Positions 19,401 through 27,696 of a stretch of DNA of 64,000 nt are shown piece by piece (position 1 is the stretch's first letter; each line of letters begins with the position of its first letter). The notes beneath the pieces were generated by a model. That model saw only the letters and a program-made list of their open reading frames with translations. It was not told where the DNA came from and did no database searches. The translations under genes were made by a program, and so were the position numbers. Origin of the DNA: Planctomycetota bacterium (GTDB lineage Bacteria > Planctomycetota > UBA1135 > UBA2386). The DNA lies in contig JAJFFD010000129.1 in the NCBI GenBank assembly GCA_021776805.1, positions 1 through 64,000 of the forward strand, read 5' to 3'.

Positions 19401-19499
19401 CACACATCCGGCCTGAGCAGGGCGGAGCAAGTTCTTGGTAGGGATGCCCTGCTTATGCACCGCGAAAAGACCGCCGGCCTGACCCTCGCGGGTAGCTAG
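16482..19499 (+). CDS. Large transmembrane Ser/Thr protein kinase with modified DFG motif
   Basis: 1005 residues from ATG 16482. The kinase domain covers about 10-285. The ATP lysine is at K38 (VTLIKLF), the helix-C Glu lies in SAEREYAF, the catalytic loop is HRDIKPGN (H133-R134-D135), and the activation segment ends SPGYSPAE. DFG is replaced by D159-L-E, keeping the metal-binding Asp, and the usual glycine-rich loop is poorly formed. Residues ~300-880 are a long helical, Glu/Gln/Leu-rich region with coiled-coil character. One transmembrane segment follows at about 895-912 (ATIATLALCFLFFQFFW), with a ~100-residue tail outside. Activity is plausible but not certain. It faces the FHA regulator gene and overlaps the end of chaN by 4 bases. 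Confidence 0.85.
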   Translation: MTSNPAASTWLVACSPERTLLARREPGTGSESRVTLIKLFEQGSLASAEREYAFASLLPAAGFARYREVKRDPSSGKPSLVMDFYAGSDLHALVQAKGPLSVQEALWLGSQLADRLLELGKSRGAQAPKGIVHRDIKPGNVLLHGNTDSVQDCQVIILDLEHALAIGSGSSHPQQGVFSGGSPGYSPAEAYFGASPDASFDVFGLAATLQFTLTGHAAFRGADAAEIGSAVQGGEHDEASLAGIPEDFRALLRACLSPHSEERPSAQTLRDRLQELSSSRSRTQLQGDRALISIRRGTPAEADALLDAIPQEERDERWQELSELSSEIAAYLGSQPLPLAPAAGSPGLALAAEILPRAEFLTEFLARVPGHEEAIELAREVLQDSASLLMQVPELTKKSKQRGDFAGALKLVDSSLQVLTKVDSLGRIPVSATADQGAPPPLKDPIRFLCSTKKDLELAASQHEKLYEGLLAAEADLDLSRAEQVLGSFARVYGGASDLVADLKDRVHRLDFYLARMARLKTCLEALGEQLQSTGLDVDLAPLEDFLDICARHMPSEGLWQSNQESESLLRLQRYVAELVGEYPHVHAKIGPAEEVLARALGGITDQAWDLIQDADAKLSAPPIPIRPLQAILNQLDHLRVAEMLIDRPERTRLALLDHLEDLRMRLDHARAARDRITRGAQAAMEEGHLTTALYEISRAVDRFDDKDSERPSEGSPLALQFAEAKRRKEEIEAAQRKNHQLANRNAELKGSKEVSEVEIFALLQEREGVLQFLCSSLGREQSELYAQDLQLVQLELMQAHASRGEQLVTSAQNAKQRMVIAEQTLNSLHRRVPDAGSGVAVLEQAQALIKTWENTHMQASGELSDEVAGRRAEALSARTQRSRLLTGATATIATLALCFLFFQFFWASNGNAVEGLTVQSEEFRDLIGELDADQVGAAWAERFTRATIRFAAAIDKAPTESRAKWLRLGRELHTSGLSRAEQVLGRDALLMHREKTAGLTLAGS

Positions 19500-20623
19500 C
19501 GGCTGCCCACGATCACTTCCATCTCCATGGGCTTGCCACCACGCTGGATGGTGACGGCAGTCTTGCCACCGATGGTTAGGTTGCCGAGGACTTCCATGTA
19601 GGTCTGAACGTCCCAGATCTTGCTGCCATCTAGCTCAACGATGACATCTCCGGCCTGGAGACCGGCAGCCTCAGCAGCACCACCTTCCACGACCATCGAG
19701 ACCATGATCCCTTCGATGTCCACGTCGTACTCCGGCATGAAACCCAAAGCAGGGCGTCCCATGGGTACGTCACCGGGATCAATCTCTGGAGCATCAGTCG
19801 CCTCGACCTTCAAGGCCGGTAGCTCAGGTTCGGCTGGAACCATGAGCAGGTAGTCGCCATCCCGATTCTTCACGACGTTCGGGCTGCTCTCCATGCTCAG
19901 GACTTCAAGCTTCAGACCTGGCATCCTCTCCTGGACTCTCGCCACCGTTCCCAGGCTAGCGTCGCTGTGGAACTTGCCACAGACATGGACCACCAAGGGC
20001 CGATCGCCGCGACGCAGGGCCGCCTGCATGTAGTCGGTGATCGCCTCCGCCATGGTGTCGTCTTTGAGGCACTGCGCCTCGTAGAAGCTATACATGGTGG
20101 CATCGTCGACCCCGCCATGCCCACCCATGGCCGCCTTGAACTCAGTCCAGTAACGATCGCGCGGCGCGCTCGACTCGCGAGCCACATTCGGGTCACCCTG
20201 CACCGCTTCCAAGCCTTCCTTACTCACCTTGCTGGCGAGAGGGCGGGGGACATTTGCAGCGATGACAGCCATCCCATTGGCCTTGGCGTACTCAACCATC
20301 GGCCGATAGAACTCGGGGTAACCCTTCCAAGGACGAGAGTTCTTCAAGAACTCCTCCTCGTCGATCTCGCCGGCGAGGTACTCGTCGAGGAATGGCTGCA
20401 CATCCCGCTCGAACATCTCCATGGAAAGAGCCATCTCCGGGCGGCGGTCGTGTAGCAGGCGGAGCAGCATCGCATGCTGGCGATGGCCAAAGCCATTGTC
20501 ATGCTCCTCGCCGAAGAAAACCACGTCGGCAGCTGCAAGCTGATCCGCCAGGTCTTCGAGACCCATCTTGGGGGTTACACAAGCGGAAAGTGATGCGAGG
20601 AGACAGAGGGGAAGGGCTTTCAT
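19496..20623 (-). CDS. ChaN-family lipoprotein with C-terminal PDZ domain
   Basis: 375 residues. A lipoprotein signal ends at LLASLSAC (Cys15), predicting acylation and an envelope location. Residues ~25-250 match the ChaN/DUF399 family (VVFFGEEHDNGFGHRQHA, LSMEMFERDVQPFLDEYLAG, WKGYPEFYRPMVEYAK, VVHVCGKFH). In Campylobacter ChaN binds haem. A PDZ domain occupies ~285-375 (GIMVSMVVEGGAAEAAGLQAGDVIVELDG). The combination suggests a periplasmic or outer-membrane protein whose PDZ tail docks a partner. It converges on the kinase gene with a 4-base overlap of the two 3' ends. Confidence 0.9.
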   Translation of the reverse strand: MKALPLCLLASLSACVTPKMGLEDLADQLAAADVVFFGEEHDNGFGHRQHAMLLRLLHDRRPEMALSMEMFERDVQPFLDEYLAGEIDEEEFLKNSRPWKGYPEFYRPMVEYAKANGMAVIAANVPRPLASKVSKEGLEAVQGDPNVARESSAPRDRYWTEFKAAMGGHGGVDDATMYSFYEAQCLKDDTMAEAITDYMQAALRRGDRPLVVHVCGKFHSDASLGTVARVQERMPGLKLEVLSMESSPNVVKNRDGDYLLMVPAEPELPALKVEATDAPEIDPGDVPMGRPALGFMPEYDVDIEGIMVSMVVEGGAAEAAGLQAGDVIVELDGSKIWDVQTYMEVLGNLTIGGKTAVTIQRGGKPMEMEVIVGSR

Positions 20624-20744
20624 GGCGGGCTTCAGAGGGCTCGATTCTGCGGCTAGATCGAGTGGCGCAGTCTAGCGCTGTGAAGCTGGCCGGCAACTAC
20701 CGGAAATGCCTTCCCCCCACGGCAAAGGTGGACAGAATGGCCCC

Positions 20745-22139
20745 ATGAAGGTGCGCGCGCCGAACGTCTTCGTGTTGATCGCCTCAATTCTCCTCATCGT
20801 GGGCGGATTGACCTGGGTGATCCCGGGAGGGGAGTTCTCCCGGGAGGCGAGGAAGACGACGGCGGGCGAGAAGCAGGTGGTCGTGCCCGACAGCTATGTG
20901 GCGACCGCAGCGGTACGCCAAACCCCATGGGATCTGCTCAAGGCTCCCCTGCGCGGATTCGAAGACGGCGCGGATGTAATCGGCTTCATCCTCTTGGTCG
21001 GCGGTGCCTTTGGCATCCTCAATGCGACCGGCGCCATCATGGCCATTCTCATGTGGCTCACCCGCAGGATGAGGGGCAAGGGCAAGTTGATCATGATCCC
21101 AGTGCTGATGTTCGCATTCAGCCTGGGCGGTGCGCTCTTTGGCATGGCCGAGGAGACCATTCCCTTCGTCTTGGTCACGGTGCCCTTGGCCGTGGCCTTG
21201 GGCTTCGATGTGATCACCGGCGTCGCCATCCCCTTCGTCGGTTCGCAGGCAGGCTTCGCCGCCGCCTTCTTGAATCCCTTCACCTTGGGGATCGCCAAGG
21301 GCATCGCCGAGCAACCCATGAGCGAAGGGCAGGGCTACCGCATTTTCTGCTGGGTCTTGGTGACCAGTATCATCGCCGCCTTCGTCACCTGGCATGCCTG
21401 GCGGGTCAGCAAGGACCCTTCACGAAGTCTCACCCCTGAGCTCGATGCCAAGTGGCGGGCTGAGATCCAATCGGAAGATGCGTCCACGGAGGAATTGAAG
21501 CCAACACACCTGCTGACCATGGTCGGCTTCGTTGCCTGCATGGGCTTTCTGGCCTACGGAGCTCTCTATCTCGACTGGTATATCGTCGAGATCTCAGGAC
21601 TCTTCCTGGCGATGAGCCTCATCTGCGGGTTGAGCGGCGGTCTCAAACTAGGTGCGATCGCCGATGCCTTTGTGCAGGGCGCCAAGGACCTGGCACCAGC
21701 CGCAATCCTCGTCGCCTTCGCCCGCGGCATCATCATCGTCGCCCAGGACGGCAAGATCATCGACACCATGCTCGACTCCATGGCCGGCACCATGAGCGGC
21801 CTTGGACCGGTTCTCGGCACAGAAGCCATGTTTTGCATGCAGACCGTGATCAACTTCTTTGTCCCCAGCGGCAGCAGCCAGGCGGCCATGACCATGCCGA
21901 TCATGACCCCTCTCGCCGACCTCATTAGCGTGCCGCGAGAGAACGCCATTCTCGCCTACCAGTTTGGCGATGGCTTCACGAACATGATCATCCCCACAAA
22001 CCCGGTGGTGATCGGCGCATTGGCCATGGCCAAACTCGAATACGGCACCTGGTTTCGCTGGATGATCAAACTGCAGATACTTCTCTTCCTCTTGGGAATG
22101 GTCCTCCTCGCCACCAGCCCCTTTCTGAAACCGGCATGA
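20745..22139 (+). CDS. YfcC/DcuC-superfamily membrane transporter
   Basis: 464 residues with about twelve transmembrane segments, matching the YfcC (C4-dicarboxylate-anaerobic-carrier-like, basic amino-acid antiporter-like) family. Recognisable segments are VFVLIASILLIVGGLTWVIPGGEF at the start, FGMAEETIPFVLVTVPLA and NFFVPSGSSQAAMTMPIM near 365-385, where re-entrant hairpins carry the SGSSQ substrate motif. I use ATG 20745 because it gives the family N-terminus; an upstream in-frame ATG at 20706 adds 13 unlikely residues. The stop overlaps the xth start as ATGA, so both are probably one operon with the following genes. Substrate not predictable beyond an organic acid or amino acid. Confidence 0.88.
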   Translation: MKVRAPNVFVLIASILLIVGGLTWVIPGGEFSREARKTTAGEKQVVVPDSYVATAAVRQTPWDLLKAPLRGFEDGADVIGFILLVGGAFGILNATGAIMAILMWLTRRMRGKGKLIMIPVLMFAFSLGGALFGMAEETIPFVLVTVPLAVALGFDVITGVAIPFVGSQAGFAAAFLNPFTLGIAKGIAEQPMSEGQGYRIFCWVLVTSIIAAFVTWHAWRVSKDPSRSLTPELDAKWRAEIQSEDASTEELKPTHLLTMVGFVACMGFLAYGALYLDWYIVEISGLFLAMSLICGLSGGLKLGAIADAFVQGAKDLAPAAILVAFARGIIIVAQDGKIIDTMLDSMAGTMSGLGPVLGTEAMFCMQTVINFFVPSGSSQAAMTMPIMTPLADLISVPRENAILAYQFGDGFTNMIIPTNPVVIGALAMAKLEYGTWFRWMIKLQILLFLLGMVLLATSPFLKPA

Positions 22140-22903
22140 ACATCGCCACCTGGAACGTCAATTCTCTGCGCGCGCGCATGCCGCGTTTCCTGCCTTGGCT
22201 CCAAGAGAACCAACCTGACATTCTCTGCCTGCAGGAGACCAAGGTGATCGACGATCTCTTTCCCAGGAGCGAGATCGAGGACGCGGGCTACAACATCGCC
22301 TTCTTCGGTCAGAAGACCTACAACGGCGTCGCCATCCTGGCGCGCCAGCCCATCGAGGATGTAGTCAGGGGCTTCCCAGGCGACGATGAGGACGCGCAAA
22401 AGCGGGTCATCGGCGGCATCGTCGACGACTTCGTTGTCTTGAACCTATATGTGCCCAACGGTTCCGAACTCGGCAGCCCCAAGTTCGAGTTCAAGATGAA
22501 TTGGCTCGAGCAGCTTCGCGAGTTCGTCAGTGATCGCTACGACTTCGCCGAGAAGATGGTCATCACCGGCGACTTCAACATCACCTTTGATGATCGCGAT
22601 GTCTACGATCCGGAGGGTCTTCGGGAAGCCATCCACTGCTCTACCCCAGAGCGTGAGGCGCTCGCCAAGATCATGGAATTGGGCCTGCATGACGGCCTGC
22701 GGAAGCACCATGAAGAGGCCGGCCTGTACACCTGGTGGGATCACCGCGGCGGCGCCTTCTGGAAGGATCGCGGCCTGCGCATCGACCACTTCCTCTTGAC
22801 CGATAGCGCCCTGGAAAGCTGTGCATCCGTTGTGATCGACCGCGAAGCGCGCAAAGGCAAGGGGGCCAGTGACCACGTCCCGGTTATCGCCACTTTCAGC
22901 TAG
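22136..22903 (+). CDS. xth: Exodeoxyribonuclease III
   Basis: A 255-residue AP endonuclease / 3'-5' exonuclease for base-excision repair. All EEP-family motifs are present: TWNVNSLRARMP (~4-15), LQETK (~36-40, metal-binding Glu), GDFNITFDD (~144-152), GLRIDHFLLT (~218-227) and SDHVPVIA (~245-252) with the catalytic Asp-His. Normal family length. The ATG start overlaps the YfcC-like gene's TGA, implying translational coupling. Confidence 0.97.
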   Translation: MNIATWNVNSLRARMPRFLPWLQENQPDILCLQETKVIDDLFPRSEIEDAGYNIAFFGQKTYNGVAILARQPIEDVVRGFPGDDEDAQKRVIGGIVDDFVVLNLYVPNGSELGSPKFEFKMNWLEQLREFVSDRYDFAEKMVITGDFNITFDDRDVYDPEGLREAIHCSTPEREALAKIMELGLHDGLRKHHEEAGLYTWWDHRGGAFWKDRGLRIDHFLLTDSALESCASVVIDREARKGKGASDHVPVIATFS

Positions 22904-22916
22904 GATGCAGGCAGCA

Positions 22917-24134
22917 ATGCGTCGCCTTCTCTTCCTGCCAAGCCTGGCACTGCTGACCTTCGCGCCGGTCCAGGGCCAGATGTCTCGAGATCCGGACCAG
23001 GTCGAGATCCCCATGCAGGTCTACGAGAACGGCCTCTATCCATCGGCATTCGCCTTGGTCAGGGTCGTCATCGGCGGGCGAGTCGCCAACCTTCTTCTAG
23101 ACACGGGGGCGAGCATCCATGTGCTCAGCAGCGACCTGGCGGATGGACTCGACATGGAGAGTCGCGGCACTCTCGAAGCACTCGGCGCCAGCGCCTCACG
23201 TCAGGCCAAGCGCTTCCAGCTGCCCACCATGTATCTGGGCGGCGTCGAACTCCATCGCCAAGAAGCGATGCTGATGAAGAGCGTGACGATCTTCGATCGC
23301 ATCGAGCAGCAACATGGCATCGAGATCTCCGGTCTCTTGGGAGCTCCCGCCTTCAAGTTTGCGCCGGTGACCTTGGACTTCGAAACCGGCAACATGATCT
23401 ATTACCAACCGGGGGGCTTCGAAGCGCCGAAGAACGCTGTGGTCTTGGACCTGAGCACACTCCATGGCATCCCGGTTCTCGAAGCCAGCCTCTCCGACGG
23501 GGATCCGGCTCGATTCATCATCGACACGGGTCATAGCAATCCCCTCCTCATCCACGGTCCCTACGCCAGACGCCATGACCTCCTGCGTCGTAAGGACGAA
23601 CTCTTCCGCTACGGAATGCAGGGAGTGTTCGGTCTAACCGAGGCCTACATGGGTCTACTCCCGAGTGTCTTCCTCGGAGGCGCAGAGGTGACCGATCTGC
23701 CGGCAACCGTCGTAAGCCAACAGAGTCAGAATGGCCTGGCACACAACGATGACAGCGCTGGGAATATCGGACTGGCCTTACTCACCCGCTTTCGCGTCAC
23801 CTTTCACTTTCAAGCGAACAAGCTCTACCTCGAACCGCGGAACGACAATCAGGCGATCCCGAGCGACTTTGGCGTCTCCCTGACCATTCATCGCGGTCGA
23901 GTCGTCATCGAAGAAGTGGGTCGAGGCAGCCCGGCAGAGGATGCGGGACTACGGGCGAAGGATCGAATCGTGGCTATCGATGGCATACCCTGCCCGCGAG
24001 ATGTCACCGCTACCATTCGCCTCCTGCGGGACAGCCAGGGACTGCGCATGATGGTCAAGCGCGGGCGAACGAGCATGACGGTGAAGCTGGAGAAGAAGGC
24101 TTACCTGCCCTACGTGCTCCCTGCTGGCGGCTAG
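22917..24134 (+). CDS. Secreted retropepsin-like aspartyl protease with PDZ domain
   Basis: About 405 residues with a signal peptide (MRRLLFLPSLALLTFAPVQG). Two aspartyl-protease half-domains are visible: LLLDTGASIHVLS near residues 55-67 and FIIDTGHSNPLLI near 200-212. Each has the catalytic D-T-G, so the protein can form an active site from its own two lobes. A C-terminal PDZ domain (IEEVGRGSPAEDAGLRAKDRIVAIDGI) follows at ~325-405. Probably a periplasmic or surface protease or peptide-binding protein. I place the start at ATG 22917, which has an AGG ribosome site 5 bases upstream; ATG 22905 would add four residues. It begins just after xth. Confidence 0.88.
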   Translation: MRRLLFLPSLALLTFAPVQGQMSRDPDQVEIPMQVYENGLYPSAFALVRVVIGGRVANLLLDTGASIHVLSSDLADGLDMESRGTLEALGASASRQAKRFQLPTMYLGGVELHRQEAMLMKSVTIFDRIEQQHGIEISGLLGAPAFKFAPVTLDFETGNMIYYQPGGFEAPKNAVVLDLSTLHGIPVLEASLSDGDPARFIIDTGHSNPLLIHGPYARRHDLLRRKDELFRYGMQGVFGLTEAYMGLLPSVFLGGAEVTDLPATVVSQQSQNGLAHNDDSAGNIGLALLTRFRVTFHFQANKLYLEPRNDNQAIPSDFGVSLTIHRGRVVIEEVGRGSPAEDAGLRAKDRIVAIDGIPCPRDVTATIRLLRDSQGLRMMVKRGRTSMTVKLEKKAYLPYVLPAGG

Positions 24135-24137
24135 AGC

Positions 24138-25214
24138 TTGGACAACGTCACCCACAGCATCTTTGGGCTGGCGTTGGCACGAGCCGGGTTGGGGCGAATG
24201 GATCCCCTCGCCACCTGCACCCTGGTGATCGCATCCAACTTTCCCGACATCGACTGTCTTGGTCTGCTCACGGAGGACAAGGCCTGGTACATCTGCAATC
24301 ACCGCGGCATCACCCACGCCCTCCTCGGCATCGCGGTCATGGCTCCGCTACTGGCAGCACTCATCACCGCAGTCGGCAGAGCCCTGGGAAAACAACCCAG
24401 GCTTGGCAGACTGGCCACGATTGCTTTGCTTGGCATGCTCGGCCACCTGGCCCTGGATTCGCTGAATGCATACGGCGTCCGCCCATTCTTGCCCTTCTCC
24501 GATGCCTGGTACTACGGGGACCTCGCCTACATAGTCGACCCCTGGTTCTTGCTCATGCTCTCGACTGCCGCCGCCCTCGGTTGCCCGGCGAGACCATTAC
24601 CAAGTCTTCTGTGGTGGCTTCTTCTCGGCCTGGGTGTCTACCTCATGGGCTGGACCGGCAGGACACCGGGGATGGTTGCGGTCCTCTGGGCATGCGCCCT
24701 GACGGGCCTCCTGGCCATTCGGCAAGTATCGAGATTCGACCCTGCCCGCGGCATGAAGATCGCCCGCCTCTCCCTGGGAGCTTCCCTGGTCTATCTAACC
24801 TGCCTGCTCGCTTGCAGTCGATTGGCTGCCGAGCGTGGCCTGGCCATCCTCGAAGCAAGCGCCGGATCTCAACTGAGCAATCCGAGCACGAACCCCGTCG
24901 CCGGTATTCCTTGGCGTTACACGATCATGGCTGAGTCGCTTAACGAGGTACTCGTACTCCCGAGGCTCGACCTCATCGATGGCAGCCATCTCGAGATCGA
25001 AAGGACCGAACGCAATCTGAACGATCCACTCCTGCAACATGCCACTGATGACCCAAGGGTAAGGACATGGCGAAGCTTCGCCCGGCATCCGTACGTTCTC
25101 AGGACTGGCGGGACAATCGTGCTCGCTGACCGACGCTACAGCCGCTCAGGTGATGCGGATACCTGGTGCAATCTGAGTTTGCCCATCTCGGCGCTCAAAA
25201 CTGAAAGTAGATGA
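24138..25214 (+). CDS. YdjM-like inner-membrane metal-dependent hydrolase (DUF457)
   Basis: 358 residues with the YdjM/DUF457 signature: N-terminal MDNVTHSIFGLALARAG, then SNFPDIDCLG and HRGITHALLG (H-x3-T-H) within the first ~65 residues, followed by several membrane segments and a soluble C-terminal part (about 250-358). Family members are membrane proteins with predicted metal-binding His/Asp residues; YdjM is SOS-regulated in E. coli. The start is a TTG at 24138, 3 bases after the protease stop. The 3' end overlaps the MBOAT gene on the other strand by 20 bases. Confidence 0.85.
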   Translation: MDNVTHSIFGLALARAGLGRMDPLATCTLVIASNFPDIDCLGLLTEDKAWYICNHRGITHALLGIAVMAPLLAALITAVGRALGKQPRLGRLATIALLGMLGHLALDSLNAYGVRPFLPFSDAWYYGDLAYIVDPWFLLMLSTAAALGCPARPLPSLLWWLLLGLGVYLMGWTGRTPGMVAVLWACALTGLLAIRQVSRFDPARGMKIARLSLGASLVYLTCLLACSRLAAERGLAILEASAGSQLSNPSTNPVAGIPWRYTIMAESLNEVLVLPRLDLIDGSHLEIERTERNLNDPLLQHATDDPRVRTWRSFARHPYVLRTGGTIVLADRRYSRSGDADTWCNLSLPISALKTESR

Positions 25215-26598
25215 ACTCCCCGCCAGCTCCGCTCGCCGCCAGAGCGAGAGCGAGGATGATTCCGAAGCACAACCCTCCGAGGACTGCACCAAACGCATCG
25301 TCAAACTGCGCGCGCAGGGCCGGCAAGGCCAATCGGATCCTTCTTTCTGCCAGGTGCAGAACCGCGCTAAACAAGACGACGAGCGTTGCCAGACCCGGCC
25401 ATGCCTGAGCATAGTCACCGGTGAAGAGCAGCCCGAGATAGGCGATGGCATCTGCAAAGGTCTCCGCCCGAAAGAACACCCAGGCCAGGAGGACAGCGTG
25501 GAAGCAGAGCAAGATTCTCGGTAGATCTGCCAGCCGGAGAGACTCCCCCTCCGCCCGGCGCTGGCCGGTACTCAGGCGGTGCAGGACTAGATAGAACCCG
25601 TGCAATCCGCCCCAGACAATGAAGTTCCAGCCGGCTCCGTGCCACAAGCCCCCGAGGAGCATGGTCATTAGCAGGTTCCGATAGGTCCTGGCCATTCCAC
25701 CTCGATTGCCGCCGAGGGGGATGTAGAGGTAGTCACGAAGCCAGGTGGAGAGGGTGATATGCCAGCGTCGCCAAAACTCCACCGGGTTGCGGGCCAGATA
25801 GGGCTCGCGAAAATTGGCAGGAATCTCGAAGCCAAGCAGGAGCGCCAGCCCTCGCGCCATGTCGGTGTAGCCTGAGAAGTCGAAGTAGATCTGAAAGGCA
25901 AAGCCGTAGAGGGCTATGAGGTGGGCCGGAGCGGCAGCGGCACCCACATTCTGAAACACCGGATCGACAAAGGGCGCCAAGAGAAGGTCGGCGACAACAA
26001 CCTTCTTGACCATGCCCGATGCGAGCAGGCACAGGCCACGCTGATTCCGCTCGCGAGTCATGAGGCCGCCGCTATGCAACTGCGGGAGAAATTCGCGGCC
26101 ACGCATGATCGGCCCAGCGATGAGCTGGGGAAAGAACGCGATGAAGAGGGCGTAGCGCGACAGGCTCTGCGGCGGCTCGATATCTCCTCGATAAGTATCA
26201 ACCGTCAGAGCGATCATCTGAAAGCTGTAGAAGGAGATCGCCAGAGGCAGAAGGAATTCGGGTATGCCCAGTTCTTCGGCAGCGATCAAGCCCCATATGG
26301 GCGCCAGGCTCTCAGCAAAGAAGGCTGCGTACTTGAAGACTGCCAGCGCTGAAAGCGAGCAGACCAGGCTGGCTATGAGGTAGAACTTCGGCCTGCGGGC
26401 CGCGACCATCTTGCGCAGCAGGAAGTAGTTGACGCCAATCTGCAGAAGCAGCAGCAAGATGTAGGCAGGGATCCACAGCAGGTAAAAGAAGAGGCTGCTT
26501 GCCAACAAGAACTGCCCACGCGCCGCCAGCGGGAGCGCCTTGTAGACGCCGAGCACCGCAAGGAAGAAGAGAACGAACTGCAGGCTGTTGAACAGCAT
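25195..26598 (-). CDS. MBOAT-family O-acyltransferase (AlgI/DltB type)
   Basis: A 467-residue polytopic protein of the membrane-bound O-acyltransferase family. The N-terminus MLFNSLQFVLFFLAVLGVY and the segments FSGYTDMARGLALLLGF, NPVEFWRRWHITLSTWLRDYLYIPLGG and LLGGLWHGAGWNFIVWGGLHGFYL (catalytic His region near 315-335) are all canonical for the AlgI group. These proteins move an acyl group, usually acetyl, across the membrane for transfer to an exported polysaccharide or teichoic acid. It is the last gene of a five-gene operon and shares one base with the SGNH gene upstream (TGATG), which would be its partner. Confidence 0.95.
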   Translation of the reverse strand: MLFNSLQFVLFFLAVLGVYKALPLAARGQFLLASSLFFYLLWIPAYILLLLLQIGVNYFLLRKMVAARRPKFYLIASLVCSLSALAVFKYAAFFAESLAPIWGLIAAEELGIPEFLLPLAISFYSFQMIALTVDTYRGDIEPPQSLSRYALFIAFFPQLIAGPIMRGREFLPQLHSGGLMTRERNQRGLCLLASGMVKKVVVADLLLAPFVDPVFQNVGAAAAPAHLIALYGFAFQIYFDFSGYTDMARGLALLLGFEIPANFREPYLARNPVEFWRRWHITLSTWLRDYLYIPLGGNRGGMARTYRNLLMTMLLGGLWHGAGWNFIVWGGLHGFYLVLHRLSTGQRRAEGESLRLADLPRILLCFHAVLLAWVFFRAETFADAIAYLGLLFTGDYAQAWPGLATLVVLFSAVLHLAERRIRLALPALRAQFDDAFGAVLGGLCFGIILALALAASGAGGEFIYFQF

Positions 26599-27683
26599 CA
26601 GCGCCCTTCGACCAGATCACGCACTCGTGGGAGCATCTCACGCAGCACCATCTCTGTTGGGTCCCTGTCGCCAACAGCTTTGAAGTGCCCCCCCGCATCC
26701 ACAAAGAACTCGTCGGGGAGGAGCTCGTGCAGATCCAGAAAGAGGGCACCATGCTCAGCGGCCATCGCCTCGATTCTCCTGATCGAGAGATCGAGCAAGG
26801 CATCGTCTACCAACTTCAACTCGCGCAGATACTCGATGTCGCTGGGAACGATGTACAGGAGCACAGGGATGCCGGCCGCAGCGAAACTATCGAGCAGGCG
26901 ACCGTAGAGAGTCAGAACCGGGTGATCCACCGGCAAGCCGTCTAGGGCGTCGCCATAGACACGAATACTTGCCGCAGTGGACAATCTGTTCCGGCCTCGG
27001 GTAGTGATCGAATCCGGGTCATCGTTGAGCCCCATAGCCTCGGAGTATTCCTCCCCGGGCAGAGCGCGAAGCTTCCGAAACCAACCCTCGAATACATTCG
27101 GCAGCTTGCCCATCTGAGCCTGCGCCATTCGCAAGTCTCGCCAAATTTCCATTCCACCCGACTCGGCGATCAGCATGGACAAAACCACTTGATCCAAGGT
27201 GGCGTTCAGCCAGTGCAGAGGTAGAGATGCCGCCTCGAAGAACCGGGAAAGGCCCAGCATTCCGATCAGCTCAATCTTGCCGAAGCTCGCGGCGAACATG
27301 CGGGAGAAAGCGGCCAGGTTGACCGAGACGATCACCGCATCAGGTTCGGTCTCGATCAGAGGGCGCGAGAGGAAGTACTGATCAAAGGGGGTTTGCCCAG
27401 GAATCGTGAAGGCCGCGACTTGGATGCGCTGCTCCTGATCCTGATTCAGACCCTTCTCTACGGCTGCAGGAAACTCGACAGTCGTCGAATCGCCAAGGAA
27501 GAGGATCCGATAATCCGCGCTTCCACTGCCCATGGAGGTCCTGAGCAGATCCAGTGCGTCGACCATGCTCAAAGCCACCGGCGCAGGCTCCACCTCGCTG
27601 CGGTCGACCACTGCCAGCAGCCCTGCCCAGGTCACAGCTCCTCCTAGAAGCGTCGAGATCCAAAAAAGGAAGAACCTCATCAC
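26598..27683 (-). CDS. SGNH-like protein, putative acyltransfer partner of MBOAT
   Basis: 361 residues. One N-terminal membrane anchor (residues ~3-26) is followed by a periplasmic domain beginning with block I of the SGNH hydrolase fold (RILFLGDSTTVEF, Ser66). Later there is VIVSVNLAAFSR, with an Asn at the block III position, and a C-terminal VDAGGHFKAVG with Asp329 and His333 in the block V (D-x-x-H-like) position. This resembles AlgX/AlgJ/DltD-type proteins that finish O-acylation started by an MBOAT. The overlap with the MBOAT gene supports a shared job. The acceptor polymer is not known. Confidence 0.78.
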   Translation of the reverse strand: MMRFFLFWISTLLGGAVTWAGLLAVVDRSEVEPAPVALSMVDALDLLRTSMGSGSADYRILFLGDSTTVEFPAAVEKGLNQDQEQRIQVAAFTIPGQTPFDQYFLSRPLIETEPDAVIVSVNLAAFSRMFAASFGKIELIGMLGLSRFFEAASLPLHWLNATLDQVVLSMLIAESGGMEIWRDLRMAQAQMGKLPNVFEGWFRKLRALPGEEYSEAMGLNDDPDSITTRGRNRLSTAASIRVYGDALDGLPVDHPVLTLYGRLLDSFAAAGIPVLLYIVPSDIEYLRELKLVDDALLDLSIRRIEAMAAEHGALFLDLHELLPDEFFVDAGGHFKAVGDRDPTEMVLREMLPRVRDLVEGR

Positions 27684-27696
27684 CTCTTCTTCGGAC

